DNA of 64,000 nt from Pestalotiopsis fici W106-1 (Eukaryota > Ascomycota > Sordariomycetes > Amphisphaeriales > Sporocadaceae): the NCBI RefSeq assembly GCF_000516985.1, contig NW_006917093.1, forward strand, positions 310,001 through 374,000. The letters run 5' to 3'. Positions 12,457-23,112 of this stretch are shown here, in pieces. The first letter of the stretch is position 1; each line of letters starts with the position of its first letter. The notes beneath the pieces are model-generated. The model made no database searches, had not been told where the DNA came from, and saw only the letters and a list, made by a program, of their open reading frames with translations. A program made the position numbers and the translations under genes.

Positions 12457-14035
12457 ATGTTGCCTTGTAAATGCAGACTCATGCTTTCTAGGCTTTCAAT
12501 CGGAGCTAAAAGATTGCAACTGCAACATCGTACTTTCAATTCTATGAGGTGGCTGGGTCAGCCAGCTTCTGCCGAAGGCATTTTACAGTCCAAAAGCACA
12601 ACTGCCAACGCGGCCGACAAGACTCAAAAGGCAAGAATGAAGAGAAGCGCACCCTCGGCAGGCTCGAAAGCTGCTCCAAAGTCAAAGAAGCCGCGCGTCG
12701 AGGTCCCCGAGTACCACTTGACTCCATCCCTACGCGATGAGTCTGGGGAGATTATATGGCCAGCTCCAAATCATCAGATCGAGACAGCGAGAAAGAGGAT
12801 ACTAGAGTGGTAAGTACAAGTGATACTTTTCCATGTTTTTGATTCCATATATGTGGCCTTGCTAAAGAAGACGAGATAGTGCTGCCGCAGGGAAAGGAAC
12901 ACTCATCGTTCCCGACAAGGATGCAGATGGCCTGACCTCGGGTGCCATCTTACAAAAGACACTGGTATTGCTTGGACTTGATCCGAATTTGATCTCGGCG
13001 CACCTTTTACAAAAAGGCGGCAATATCCATGACGATGCCGAACGGACTGCCATGGCAGCGCACAAGCCCGAATACGTATTTGTGCTGGATCAGGGCTCCA
13101 GAAATTCGCCACCAGTCATTGACGCACCTCACAAGGCTTTGGTGATAGATCATCACCATGCTTTGGAGGGTGATTTCCCCGAGGGTGCGGAACACGTGAC
13201 GGCTTGCGACTCACCGCCCGTGGCCACGAGTTCGCTACTCACATATCATATTTGTTCTCATCTCCATGAAGGCGTGCGTGAGGAATGCGACTGGTTGTGT
13301 GTGATGGGCACACACGGGGACTTGGGAAACACACTGAAATGGGAACCTCCATTTCCAGACATGAAGCCAACATTCAAGACATATACAAAGAAAGCGTTAA
13401 ATGACGCAGTGTCGCTCATCAATGCGCCGCGGCGGACAGCTACGTATGACGTGCCGGGCGCCTGGAAAGCATTGACATCGGCATCATCGCCGTCAGAACT
13501 CCTCAAGAACAAGACGCTGCTTGCTGCCCGCGCAGAAGTAAATGCCGAAGTTGAGAGGTGTACGCACACGGCGCCCAAGTTCTCTGGAGATGCCAAGATT
13601 GCCGTTTTTCGCATCAATTCGGCGGCGCAAATACACCCCGTCATTGCGACTCGGTGGGCAGGCCACTTGCAGTCGCCCAAGCTCGAGGTCATTCTCGTGG
13701 CCAATGAAGGTTATCTTCCAGGTATGGTCAACTTTTCATGCCGCATCCCACGTAGCGCGCGAGCTCGCGACCCACCGGTCAACATTATCGAGGTTCTAAG
13801 GGGTATCGCCGACAAGGCATGCGACTCGACCTTGCGGGCACGGCTGGGCGAGTCGTTTGCCAGGGGACACAAGGAAGCAAGTGGTGGTATCGTGCCCAAG
13901 GCTGAATTCGAAGAGCTCATGGAGGTTCTCGAGATTGGTAAAAAGCCCGAGGACGGCAGCCCGAGCAAAAAGAAGGTCAAGAACCCTTTGCCAAAGCAGT
14001 CCAATACTCTCATGAATTATTTTGGCAAAGCTTGA
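12457..14035 (+). CDS. DHH/DHHA1-family phosphoesterase with a PIP-box-like C-terminus
   Basis: Two exons (12457-12809 and 12880-14035) encode 502 aa. DHH motifs are clear after the intron: DKDADG (motif I), LDQG (motif II) and DHHHA (motif III), all metal-binding. A distal GHKEASGG matches the DHHA1 nucleic-acid-binding motif. The fold is that of RecJ-type exonucleases and related phosphodiesterases; the nucleic-acid substrate is inferred. Starts at 12457, 12481 or 12544 are possible. The 12481 start gives an Arg/Ser-rich, acid-free leader that looks mitochondrial. Downstream lies PKSKKPRV, which resembles a nuclear localisation signal. The last residues, SNTLMNYF, resemble a PCNA-interacting (PIP) box with Ser in place of the first Gln. 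Dual targeting is possible. Confidence 0.85.
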
Positions 14036-14490
14036 ATTAGCCAGAGCAAAGGATCGAGAAGGTGATGAATCTCAATGAGCGCAAGGGATATCCATGGGAG
14101 ATATTGGTCCTGGCATCGATAAACCCGAATTTCCAGTTCTCGGAGCTTTCCCTTTTCCATCTGTTGGGGAATTTTGAGGAATTTGACTTTACCATCGGCC
14201 ACCAACGGCGCATCCACGATTGTATTGGACTGGTCAGTGGTCACCACCACCCACCACCAAATGTGCATCCAAGACTACTGTACTTCAGACCCCTGCTTAC
14301 ACCGTAGTAAGCGAACTCCTGTCATGATAGAGTCTCATTCCGATCACCGATCCCGAATACTGTGCCAACCAAGCTAAACCCACTACGGTTAAGTCACACT
14401 CGGACTTCTCTACGTATTATAAAGATGATAGGCAGAAGTCCTGATCCTTCTTCGCCACCTCATCAAATAAATCAATACGTCAAACTTATC
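14036..14490. other. Intergenic, promoter of the S33 hydrolase
   Basis: No gene is seen. A TATA-like TATTATAAAG lies just before an in-frame ATG at 14425, which argues that translation begins at the later ATG (14491). Confidence 0.5.
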
Positions 14491-16248
14491 ATGGACGAAA
14501 AGAGGTCTTCAGTCATTGACGGCCTAGAAAGGCGGCGCTTGGGCTCGTCGCGTCTTGTCAAGTACCTTGCGGTCGGCGCGCTGCTCTGCTTTGCCTGGTT
14601 CCAATTCAACAGGTCGCAGATATGGAAGCCTAGCCGTCACTTCTGTCATCACTCTGATGCGAGCCTGGATGGCAAGCTAAAGTATCCCGGCGAAAACATT
14701 ACTTGGGAAGAGTGTGGTGACCTCATTGGACGAAAGCTCGAGTGCAGCGAGATTGAAGTGCCCATGGACCAGTACAACCCCGACAACTCTGGTAACAAGA
14801 CGTTCAGCATTCCGCTCATTCGACTAAGAGGCAAAAATGCGACGCAAAACATCCTTCTGAACCCTGGTGGCCCAGGAGGCTCGGGCACGGAATTCATTTG
14901 GCGCAAGGGAGAGCAATTGAATGCCATCATTGGCGAGGGATTCCACCTGCTCAGTTTTGATCCGCGGGGCGTCAATGGCTCCAGGCCAAAGGCGACTTGC
15001 TACCCCAATGAAGAGACAAGACAGCTCCGCTCGCAAGTTCGCGCCAACAAGGTGATTGAAGACAGTGCAGAGGTGTACTCGTGGTCCCAAAACTTTGTCC
15101 GCGCTTGCGTCGACACCATGGGCGAACATGCCGGCTATGTCAACACGCCGCAGACAGCAGCCGATATGAACAGCATTCTTGATGCCGTCGGCCAGCAAGA
15201 AATGGTCTACTGGGGATTTAGTTATGGCACAACGCTGGGTCAGACGTATGCCACGCTATTTCCCGAACGCTCAGAACGAGTAATCATCGATGGCGTTGGT
15301 AATAACTTTGACTGGTACGAAACCCCGATTGATAGCGAAGAGCTGGCCGACACGGAAAACGTACTTCTCGGCTTCTTTGATGAATGCATCAAGGCGGGCG
15401 AGGACTGTCCACTATCCTCTCTGGCCGAGTCAAAAGAGGAACTACAGGAAAAGGTTCTCGACTTTGCCGACAAGCTGAATGAGCCCTTGAGTGTCTATGT
15501 CAACAATACCGTCTGGGGTGTCCTTACACGAGAGGACATCATCCTATCGGGCCTGTTCCCTGCTCTGTATAAGCCGGCGAACTGGTATGGATTGGCCGAT
15601 CGCCTTGCCAAACTCCTCCAAGGCAACGCCACTGAAGCATTCCTAGCATATGGTCTTGATGGGCCTTGGTCCGGCATCCTGGACCTGGACACTACCCTCA
15701 TGATTGAGCAAAACGACGGCGCCTCTGGTCCGGATATATGGCCCCAAGACCGGCAGAGCATGCTGGACATGATCCTCCCCTTTATGAACTCGAGCCTGTT
15801 TGCCTTTATGGAAAACAGTCAAGTGTATAGCAAGCAGCAATGGCGCATCCCCAAAACGCACAGCTTTGTGCAAAAATACGGAGTCAAGACGGCGTATCCG
15901 CTGCTGATCCTCAGCACCACGTTCGACCCCGTCTGCCCCCTCATCTCGGCCCGCGCAGCCAATGCCGCCTTTGAGGGCTCCCAGATTGTCGAGCTCAAGG
16001 GCTACGGCCACTGCTCGCTGGCCATGCCGTCCAATTGCATGGCTCAACACGTGCGCGCCTTTCTGTACAATGGCACGGTGCCCGAAAACTATACCCAGTG
16101 CGAGGTTGATGGGCCTTATTTTATCAAGCCAGAGGATAACAACGCAACGGCAGTGACGCTGCTGCAGTTTGATGATGCAGAGGATCAACGCATTTATAGT
16201 GCTCAGCTTGAGATTGCGCGGGATGACAGTTGGCCTTATCGGTGGTAA
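14491..16248 (+). CDS. Membrane-anchored S33-family alpha/beta hydrolase (tripeptidyl aminopeptidase-like)
   Basis: This is a single exon of 585 aa. A short basic N-terminus precedes a hydrophobic segment (about residues 23-38), giving a type II signal-anchor topology with the catalytic part outside the cytosol. The catalytic triad can be placed: Ser244 in GFSYGTTLG, Asp479 in TTFDPVC and His507 in GYGHCSL. An oxyanion-loop LNPGGPGGSGTEF lies before the nucleophile, and the C-terminal third matches the TAP-like domain (PF08386). Relatives remove tripeptides or Pro-containing peptides from free N-termini. Several N-glycosylation sequons (NIT, NKT, NGT) support extracytoplasmic exposure. An alternative upstream ATG at 14425 would add 22 residues and bury the signal-anchor; it overlaps a TATA-like sequence, so I prefer 14491. 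Confidence 0.9.
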   Translation: MDEKRSSVIDGLERRRLGSSRLVKYLAVGALLCFAWFQFNRSQIWKPSRHFCHHSDASLDGKLKYPGENITWEECGDLIGRKLECSEIEVPMDQYNPDNSGNKTFSIPLIRLRGKNATQNILLNPGGPGGSGTEFIWRKGEQLNAIIGEGFHLLSFDPRGVNGSRPKATCYPNEETRQLRSQVRANKVIEDSAEVYSWSQNFVRACVDTMGEHAGYVNTPQTAADMNSILDAVGQQEMVYWGFSYGTTLGQTYATLFPERSERVIIDGVGNNFDWYETPIDSEELADTENVLLGFFDECIKAGEDCPLSSLAESKEELQEKVLDFADKLNEPLSVYVNNTVWGVLTREDIILSGLFPALYKPANWYGLADRLAKLLQGNATEAFLAYGLDGPWSGILDLDTTLMIEQNDGASGPDIWPQDRQSMLDMILPFMNSSLFAFMENSQVYSKQQWRIPKTHSFVQKYGVKTAYPLLILSTTFDPVCPLISARAANAAFEGSQIVELKGYGHCSLAMPSNCMAQHVRAFLYNGTVPENYTQCEVDGPYFIKPEDNNATAVTLLQFDDAEDQRIYSAQLEIARDDSWPYRW

Positions 16249-16708
16249 GAAAATGTATTGATGATTTCTGAGCGCTTAGTCATTATTCATTAAAGATATT
16301 CGTGATGAACTACTCCATCCACGTGGCGTAGCTGGGCACTCAACTTGTACTCAGCTTAAAGTTTAGGCTAAATTTGAGAACGAATGAAGATGATTTTAAA
16401 CAAATGCAGAATATGTTGTACTCAGTAGGACCGGGGGCAGAGTTGCATACCACCACGAGTGAACCACGCGATTTGGTAGCGGGTAAATGTCCATCGAGGC
16501 CCAAGACTTTCATCCTCAATACCCCATTGGGATATGTCGGCGGGATCAAGTCCGTATTTATGAGTATGTATTAGACACGACACTTCCAGGATTCCAAAGT
16601 AATTTTCGTTGTCAAGGACGATTTCATTTGACATCTCGAGTACGGCCAACTTGGGCAGAATACCATACTCTGACGGCTCCCAAGCAACAAAGCAAATACC
16701 TGCTCACG
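16249..16708. other. Intergenic, promoter of the small secreted protein
   Basis: The open frame of the next gene extends upstream to about 16487, but that part has no homologous look and precedes a clean signal-peptide ATG at 16709. I treat it as leader sequence. Confidence 0.5.
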
Positions 16709-17348
16709 ATGCGACTCTCCATGTCAACACTCTGCGTGCTTCTCGCCACGGGCGCAATCGCCCATCCTCTTGTCGCCAGAACACCAACCCTCGAATCCCG
16801 CCAAGCCTCGGGCCCTGGAACCACCCTACAGTCGGGCTGGTACTGGGTGCGAGCCGTAGTGGCGCCCAACTATCACAAATACCTCCAAACGAAACCGGCA
16901 AACCAGGCCGGAGTCGCCATACTGGAATCGTACACGACGGCGGGACAGTACAAGGTCGAGGATGGACAACTGGTGGCCAATACGGGATCCGGGTCGGCGC
17001 CCTTGTATCTCAATGTCGAAAAGCCCGCCGATTTGACGGCGCAGCCGCCGCAGCGCACCCTGGGCACCTCGTTCAACACGACCAAGAACACATTTGGAAC
17101 TTTTGTTTTCCAGGGCGACGCTCTTACCTGGAGCACGCCCGAGATCCAGCGCCAAAACCTTGCAGCTTGGCTCGTCTGCACTGGACAAAAGTTGTACATC
17201 AACACTGGTGCCTATGCGTACCAGACACCCAGTGGCTGTGCTGATCAGACGGTGAGTTTAAAGTGATCAAGCGACCATTTTGGGGATTGAAGCTGATTTT
17301 GAGGCATAGATTCACTACTATAATGACGCACATGCTAATGGGAAATGA
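16709..17348 (+). CDS. Small secreted protein, unknown function
   Basis: Two exons (16709-17251 and 17310-17348) encode 193 aa. The N-terminus is a good signal peptide, with cleavage probably after AIA and a short propeptide ending near ESRQ. The mature part is rich in Thr, Tyr and Trp, begins around GWYWVRAV, and has only two Cys (VCTG and GCAD), probably one disulfide. If the first exon is read through, it stops after VSLK. A perfect donor (GTGAGT) lies exactly at that point and an acceptor 58 bp on gives the in-frame ending IHYYNDAHANGK, so I extend the gene. It looks like a cell-wall or apoplastic protein; I do not recognise the family. The neighbouring membrane-protein gene converges on it from the minus strand. 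Confidence 0.78.
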
Positions 17349-17674
17349 TGAACTGGTTGTGGAGATGGAAATTTATCACTTGGGAGCATGCTAGTTGTTC
17401 CAAACACGAGACTCATCTGAAAGCGCAATGGAAAGCAAAGAACATTCAATAGTTTAGCATTAATTCATGGTAATGCTTGTCGATGTGAGCATAGGGTATG
17501 GAGCACAACAAACAGACCAGACCGTTCCCGCACACTGGTTCTCATGTAGTGAAAAAGCATGTCGACCACCCATCACCACCACTTTGAAACACAAAAATAT
17601 CCTCCCAATCCCAGATTTGTCCATCATGACCGGCATGCACGACTCAAGGATGGTATTTTTGGGCCGGTGAGGTT
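17349..17674. other. Convergent 3' intergenic spacer
   Basis: This spacer lies between the 3' ends of the secreted-protein gene (plus) and the single-pass membrane-protein gene (minus). No feature is seen. Confidence 0.5.
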
Positions 17675-18085
17675 TCATCTGTGCACTGTCGCGACAGGTG
17701 GTGGCACAACCGTGGAAGCTCCGGGGGCGGCACCGGGGGCGACACCATGTGGTTGCGGGACTGGGGGTACGGTCGACATTGGGCCATTGGGAATGGGAAT
17801 GTGTCTCGGTATATTGTTTAGTTTTCTGCGCTTGTGCACGCGTCTCCGGGCGATGCACCAGCCGCAGCAGGTCATGAGGGCGACGAGGACCAAGACGCAA
17901 AAGAGACCGACTAGAACCCAGCTGAGGGTATCGTTGGTTCTCCCTGCGGAGTAGCTGAAACCGGAGGAGGCCCAGCGTCGAACGAGATCTCCTTGGACGG
18001 GACCCCCGAGGGGAGACATGTTGAAGCAAGAGTAAATGTCGGTGCAGGTGATGTTGGTAGTGTCGTTGGAGGAGATGACTGGCAT
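17675..18085 (-). CDS. Small single-pass membrane protein (hypothetical)
   Basis: This is a single exon of 136 aa. There is no cleavable signal. An N-terminal Ser/Thr/Asn-rich segment with NTT and NIT sequons and two Cys (ITCTDIYSC) precedes one transmembrane helix at about residues 56-78. A strongly basic stop-transfer stretch (ARRRVHKRRK) and a Pro/Gly-rich tail (PPVPQPHG...) follow. The positive-inside rule places the N-terminus outside and the tail in the cytosol. Fungi have many such small membrane proteins, often sensor-like or cell-wall related, and I do not recognise an orthologue. The first ATG in frame was chosen. An additional upstream exon cannot be excluded. Confidence 0.65.
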   Translation of the reverse strand: MPVISSNDTTNITCTDIYSCFNMSPLGGPVQGDLVRRWASSGFSYSAGRTNDTLSWVLVGLFCVLVLVALMTCCGWCIARRRVHKRRKLNNIPRHIPIPNGPMSTVPPVPQPHGVAPGAAPGASTVVPPPVATVHR

Positions 18086-20501
18086 CGTGAAAGAAAACAG
18101 GGAGCTTCTTGTCTTCTGGACGGCTGATTGAAGGAGAATCTGACTAACGCTACGACCTGGTATTCGAGATATGACTGCTGGTGAAAGAATGCCACTGTGG
18201 TTTTGGAACAAGGAGCATGAGATGGGTGGGTACCTCCAAGGTTTGTTGCTTTTAATCTTTTGCTACCAGCCTCGTCCTTTCCTTGAAGTCATCGCAGCGA
18301 AACGTGCCTGCCAGCCAGCCAGCCTCCTAATAACAGTCGCACATTCCCCCGTCAGTATTTGAAAATTGAGGACTGGGTCTCATTAAGGTATAACTTGGCC
18401 CGACATGATGCTCTTTGACTTCTATAGTCGCCAGAGTAGCGGAGAACAGCGTCAATCATGCATCTAGCCAGCTCAAACCCGACATCCACATCCGATCTAC
18501 TTATGGGAAGACTGCCAACCAATCTCGTCTGCGCAGAGCAGTTTGTTAGTCGACAGAGCAATCATTCATAGGTTTTCGGTCCACCACCCCAGATGTACAG
18601 GATAGGGACTGCAAGAAATCAAGGTCGTTCTAGAATGCAGGTGCACTTTTACAGCTAAGAAACTAGACAACACAAGGTCGTCATGTCGTCATGGTGCTTT
18701 TGCAACTTACAAACCCCGAGATCCAATCACACTTGAATGCGCTGGAGCCAACGCAGTCCCTCGTGTGAGAAAGTACCGCCATTCAACTGTCACGAGGCAG
18801 CGCACATGTGCTGCTATCACTGCCACATTCAGGTCCATCAGATTAGTGGCTACTGCAAATCCGGACCGACTACCTAGGTGTATTTCATGTACATTTCGAC
18901 CTAAAGACGGGACTTCCGAATGTCAAGATGCATGTCTGAATGAGCATATATTATCTCGTCCCGTCCAAGAGAAGTATAGCTAAACAGTGACACGGAGAAC
19001 TGAAAACGTGTCTGCGTTCCTTGGCGGATAGAGCCGGAACCAAAGACGACTGGGACAAGGGCTGAATGCACAATGTCGAAGAGTATCATCCAATATGTCA
19101 TGGCGTGAATAGCAAAGTAGGAACCGGTGCATCCATGGCGAAATACTGGTGTAGCTTTCAGTAGCGCCCTACAGATTCAACCATATCCCTTGATCGATTT
19201 CTTTAATTATTCTTGGCAACACGTATTTATGGCTTTATATTGGCAAATACAAATACGACCATGGCCGCCTGGAAACATTCATTCGAGGCTGTAAACTTTG
19301 AAGCTTGTCTACTGGTTCGTACAAATAGACCAATGTACGATACGAATGCAACCAGGGTCGTCCCGCACAAACGCCAAGGCATGATATTAATGCACATGGG
19401 ACAGTTGGGTAGTACTCATGCAGGAGCCGGCATTAGGTAGCATCACTGACAGCATATATAGAAACGTATAGTCTTGATCAATCCTTGGAGACAAGACCTT
19501 GCTGCCCAGAGAGGTGTCATTGTATGAAACCTGATCAATTGCTTCGCCAATATCTCTCACTAGAGTCGACCTAAACCCTACTGGTGTCGCTCTATTCTAC
19601 TACGAAGAGCTCCATTCAGTTATTTCCATATTTACTGTCTGTGCTCTTTATAACACATCAGAGGCCAAACTCTACTTGCTAATCAAAGATCTGCTCAAAG
19701 TCCCGGAATACATCTGCAGTTTCAGCCTTGGCAGTTGGTTGAATCGACTCTGGGGTTAATACTTTGACTGCGGTGGGCTGGAGCTTCGAGTGATTTTGGC
19801 CGAAAAGAGGCCTAATTGGATCAAGTATAGTTGAAGGTTGCAGAACAAGGAAAGTAGTTGCAAGGAATAAGAACCGTCTGTGGGGGGTTCCATTTGAAGA
19901 AAACATTATCATTTCCCTTCAACGCGACATTTCTTGGCCGAATATTCCCAAGATAAAGCCGGTAGCTGTGTAGCTATCTTGTACTATTGGAAGATCTACC
20001 TGCTGAGGGTGCCTCTAAACCAAGACAGCTAAGCGCTATATCCTTTGGCGTCTACTGCCTTGACTCCATAATCCAACGTCAGATTTGTCTACCATGGCTC
20101 TGTACACTCATTCCCGCCAGTGATTACCAATTTTCACGACTTGGACCGCTCAAATGTCCACTCCTTCAGCCGAGCTACTTAGAAAGTGGTTGGGATTTCA
20201 CACAACATGGAAGCCACGGGAGCGAGCGGACCGGTAGGCCGTTGACGTACGCTATAAGCACTGCAGACTGCCACGGTATACTATCGTTATCGTGCACGCC
20301 CTTTAGCCATGCAGTTGTCAATTAGTTGCATCACATCATCGCAGGGGTCCGTTTATATAAATGCACCTCTGTAGGTGGGAATGCTTTACACTTTTCTTGT
20401 CCTTCATCTGCAGTCAATTGCTCTCTAGTCCATCCCGATTCATCCAATACCGCCGAACTGTTACTTCAAGCCACACAGACACATCAAGTACGTGTCCCAC
20501 A
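18086..20501. other. 2.4-kb stretch without a supported gene
   Basis: Only short open frames occur. The most gene-like is a 77-codon minus-strand frame at 19679-19912 with a hydrophobic N-terminus; support is too weak to call it. The right end holds the promoter of the dehydrogenase gene starting at 20502. Confidence 0.45.
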
Positions 20502-21775
20502 ATGTCAACCACAACAAGCTCAGCGTTGAGCAAAGATGTACTCCTGGTCCTCTTCATCACGCCACGAAACGAAGAGTGGATCTCGAGGGTCAAGGCAAAG
20601 CATCCCGGGCTCGAAATACGATGGGCCAACATTCTAGAGGATGGCGGCACCTTTTCAAAGATGAAGGATCCGGGAGATGAAATCTTTCAGGGCGTCACAT
20701 TAGGCTTTTGCTTCCAGTATCCGCCGGCAGCAGAACGACTCCAGTCGGTACGCTTCATTCAGCTGCCCTCTGCGGGTATAGATTTCTGGTCCGGCCATGA
20801 GACGTTTAACCGAAAAGAAGTCACCTTTTGCACGGCAAACGGCGTCCACGCGTAAGCCACAAACAACCCCACGATGCATACCGGCCTAGGTGCCTATCTA
20901 CCTAGCCTGTTGGGTAGATGCAGATGCCTTATATAGTAGCCTGACTGACAACGGTGAGCCTCTACAGACCACAGATTGCAGAGTGGGTGATTGGGTCCTA
21001 CCTGTCCCACCAACACCACTTTAACCGTTATGCACAATCAATGAAGACTGGTCTATGGGAGCCACCATTTGCAACCACCGTACAGGATTGTACCATTGCT
21101 CGAATGTAGGCTAGACCTTTACTGCTGCTAGACCGACTGACTAGAGAAAGAAGCGCTGACGTTTTCCGGATAAGGGGAATTCTTGGCTACGGTGCAATTG
21201 GAAGACAGTGCGCGCGCATCGCCAAGTCCATGGGCATGGACATTTATGCCTATACTCGAAGTGAAAGATCAACACCGGAAAGCCGTAAAGATGATTCTTA
21301 CTGCGTGCCTGGTACGGGCGATCCCGATGGCCTTTTGCCTACCAAGTGGTTTCATGGTTCGTCCAAGGAGGCCATTAATGATTTCTTAAGTCAGGATCTT
21401 GATATCCTCGTCTTGGCTTTGCCGTTGACCAAGGAGTCGCAAGGCTTGATATCGACAGAACAATTTGAGATACTCGGAAAGAAGAAGACGTTTGTTTCGA
21501 ATGTTGCGCGAGGTGGTATAATTAACACGGACGCTCTGGTCGACGCTCTAGAGTCGGGCAAGATCCGCGGTGCCGCTCTAGACGTCACTGACCCCGAGCC
21601 CCTGCCGGCCGATCATAAACTCTGGAAATCGCCGAATCTGCTCATTACACCTCACGTCAGCTGGCAGTCGCAGGCGCTCATGTCTCGGGTCCTGAATATT
21701 CTCGAGACGAATCTGGACAATCTGGGTGCTGGCCGGCCACTGATCAATGTTGTCAGCAAAGAATTTGGCTACTAG
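20502..21775 (+). CDS. D-isomer-specific 2-hydroxyacid dehydrogenase (NAD-dependent)
   Basis: Three exons (20502-20851, 20968-21105, 21175-21775) encode 362 aa, the usual size for the family. After the second intron comes the Rossmann dinucleotide motif GILGYGAIGRQCARIAK. The catalytic residues follow in family order: Arg in NVARGGIIN, Glu in DVTDPEPLP and His in LITPHVSW. The N-terminal substrate-binding half is divergent, as in fungal phosphoglycerate-dehydrogenase-like members, so the substrate (glyoxylate, hydroxypyruvate or another 2-oxoacid) is not predictable. The protein is cytosolic by absence of any targeting signal. The second intron uses an AAG acceptor, but the frame and the Gly motif across the junction support it. 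Confidence 0.9.
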
Positions 21776-23112
21776 CGGGCGCCCCTGTAGTAAATCTGAG
21801 CCAATTTTATCTTGAACATCCCCGTTTATTTCTATCAAAGTTCTCTATCACCCCCATCTTAGTGTCCAACCTTGAGCTTGTTCTTGCCACCAGCCAAGGA
21901 TATCGCTGTGACTGCTGGGCATCCCAGCCATGCTAGAACAGAATGGCAGCGATGTGGTCTCTCTCACTGACAGATGATGGGAGACGAGAACAACCATGTG
22001 TATTGGCATTCAACCGCCGTTTGGTGACCTTTCTCTGTTTAACCTCTACTCGATCGACGATCACCAAACCTCCCTCCTGCCACCTTCGTGATACGTCTTG
22101 CGCTGCGGCCCAGCTGCAGTTGCATTGGTCCAGCAGCCCAACGGGACGAGAAATGGCTCTTTGCAGGTAAAGAATTCCCTCATCTGGTAACTGTCCCATG
22201 TACATCCATCTGACTCGGCGCCTCCCATTGCCTCCCACGTCTTTAGCGGGCATGAAAGACATCATGGCGGAACGCCTGCATGCATCTTTGTGGGTGAATT
22301 GAAAACACAAAAGGCGCGCATTATAACCTACTATGCCCGAGTGGAAATCCACTCGAGCAAATCACGATAGACTGACTACTGGGCTACTGGGGGGGAGCCC
22401 ACTGATACTGGCATGGAGTGATGATGTGAGGGGAGGCTGGATTGAGGGTGGCAGACAAACCGGACGTCCGGGCGTCCAATGTGCTTGGCTATCTGTTCCC
22501 ACGCTTTTCAGAAAAAGAGAGTTCCCACTAATAACACGGGATGGGTCAATCATTCTCACGACATCTCATCGCACCCTGAGCCAGCCTGCTAAAGAGGCCG
22601 CTGTCGTGTGAAACCTAAAAACAAGAATGTCTGTCTTTCCAAACGGATCAATCCCTGGCTGACATCAGCCCCGCTACATTCCATCAGAAGTATTCTTTTT
22701 GCCAAGCATCGCCACACCATGAAAGCTAAATACCTGAGCTGATAGCGAATAGAATCAGTCCAGATAAGTTTTGTTAATCTTTTGGTAAATACCTTATGAT
22801 AGATACCCCTTACTAAATGAGATCAATCTAGGAACCGGATTGGTCTAGACTTTCGAGGTTGGTATGGACGGTCGAAAAAGTCACTACACTCCTCGACATG
22901 TCCGAATATAGAACAAGTTCGGAACCGCGTTTAGGTGTCATGGAGATGGGCATGGCTTGCATCTCGGGAGACTACATAATAGACAGCCTTTGTCCTCGCC
23001 GATGAGGTCGGGACTTTTTGTTCACTCTGGAACCCTGGAAATCAAATGTTTTTACAGTGACTAGACACATTGGCATACATTTGTTTTCGTTGATTCTCAT
23101 CGTCCTCTCACC
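21776..23112. other. Intergenic, no gene seen
   Basis: This is 1.3 kb between two plus-strand genes with no convincing open frame. The right end is the promoter region of the MFS gene at 23113. Confidence 0.5.

Noticed and set aside
16487..16708. Upstream in-frame extension of the small secreted protein
   Set aside because: It would bury a good signal peptide and has no recognisable content.
19679..19912. 77-codon minus-strand open frame with a hydrophobic N-terminus (possible small secreted protein)
   Set aside because: No Cys pattern, no cleavage-site support, no family resemblance, and frames this short are common by chance in this region.
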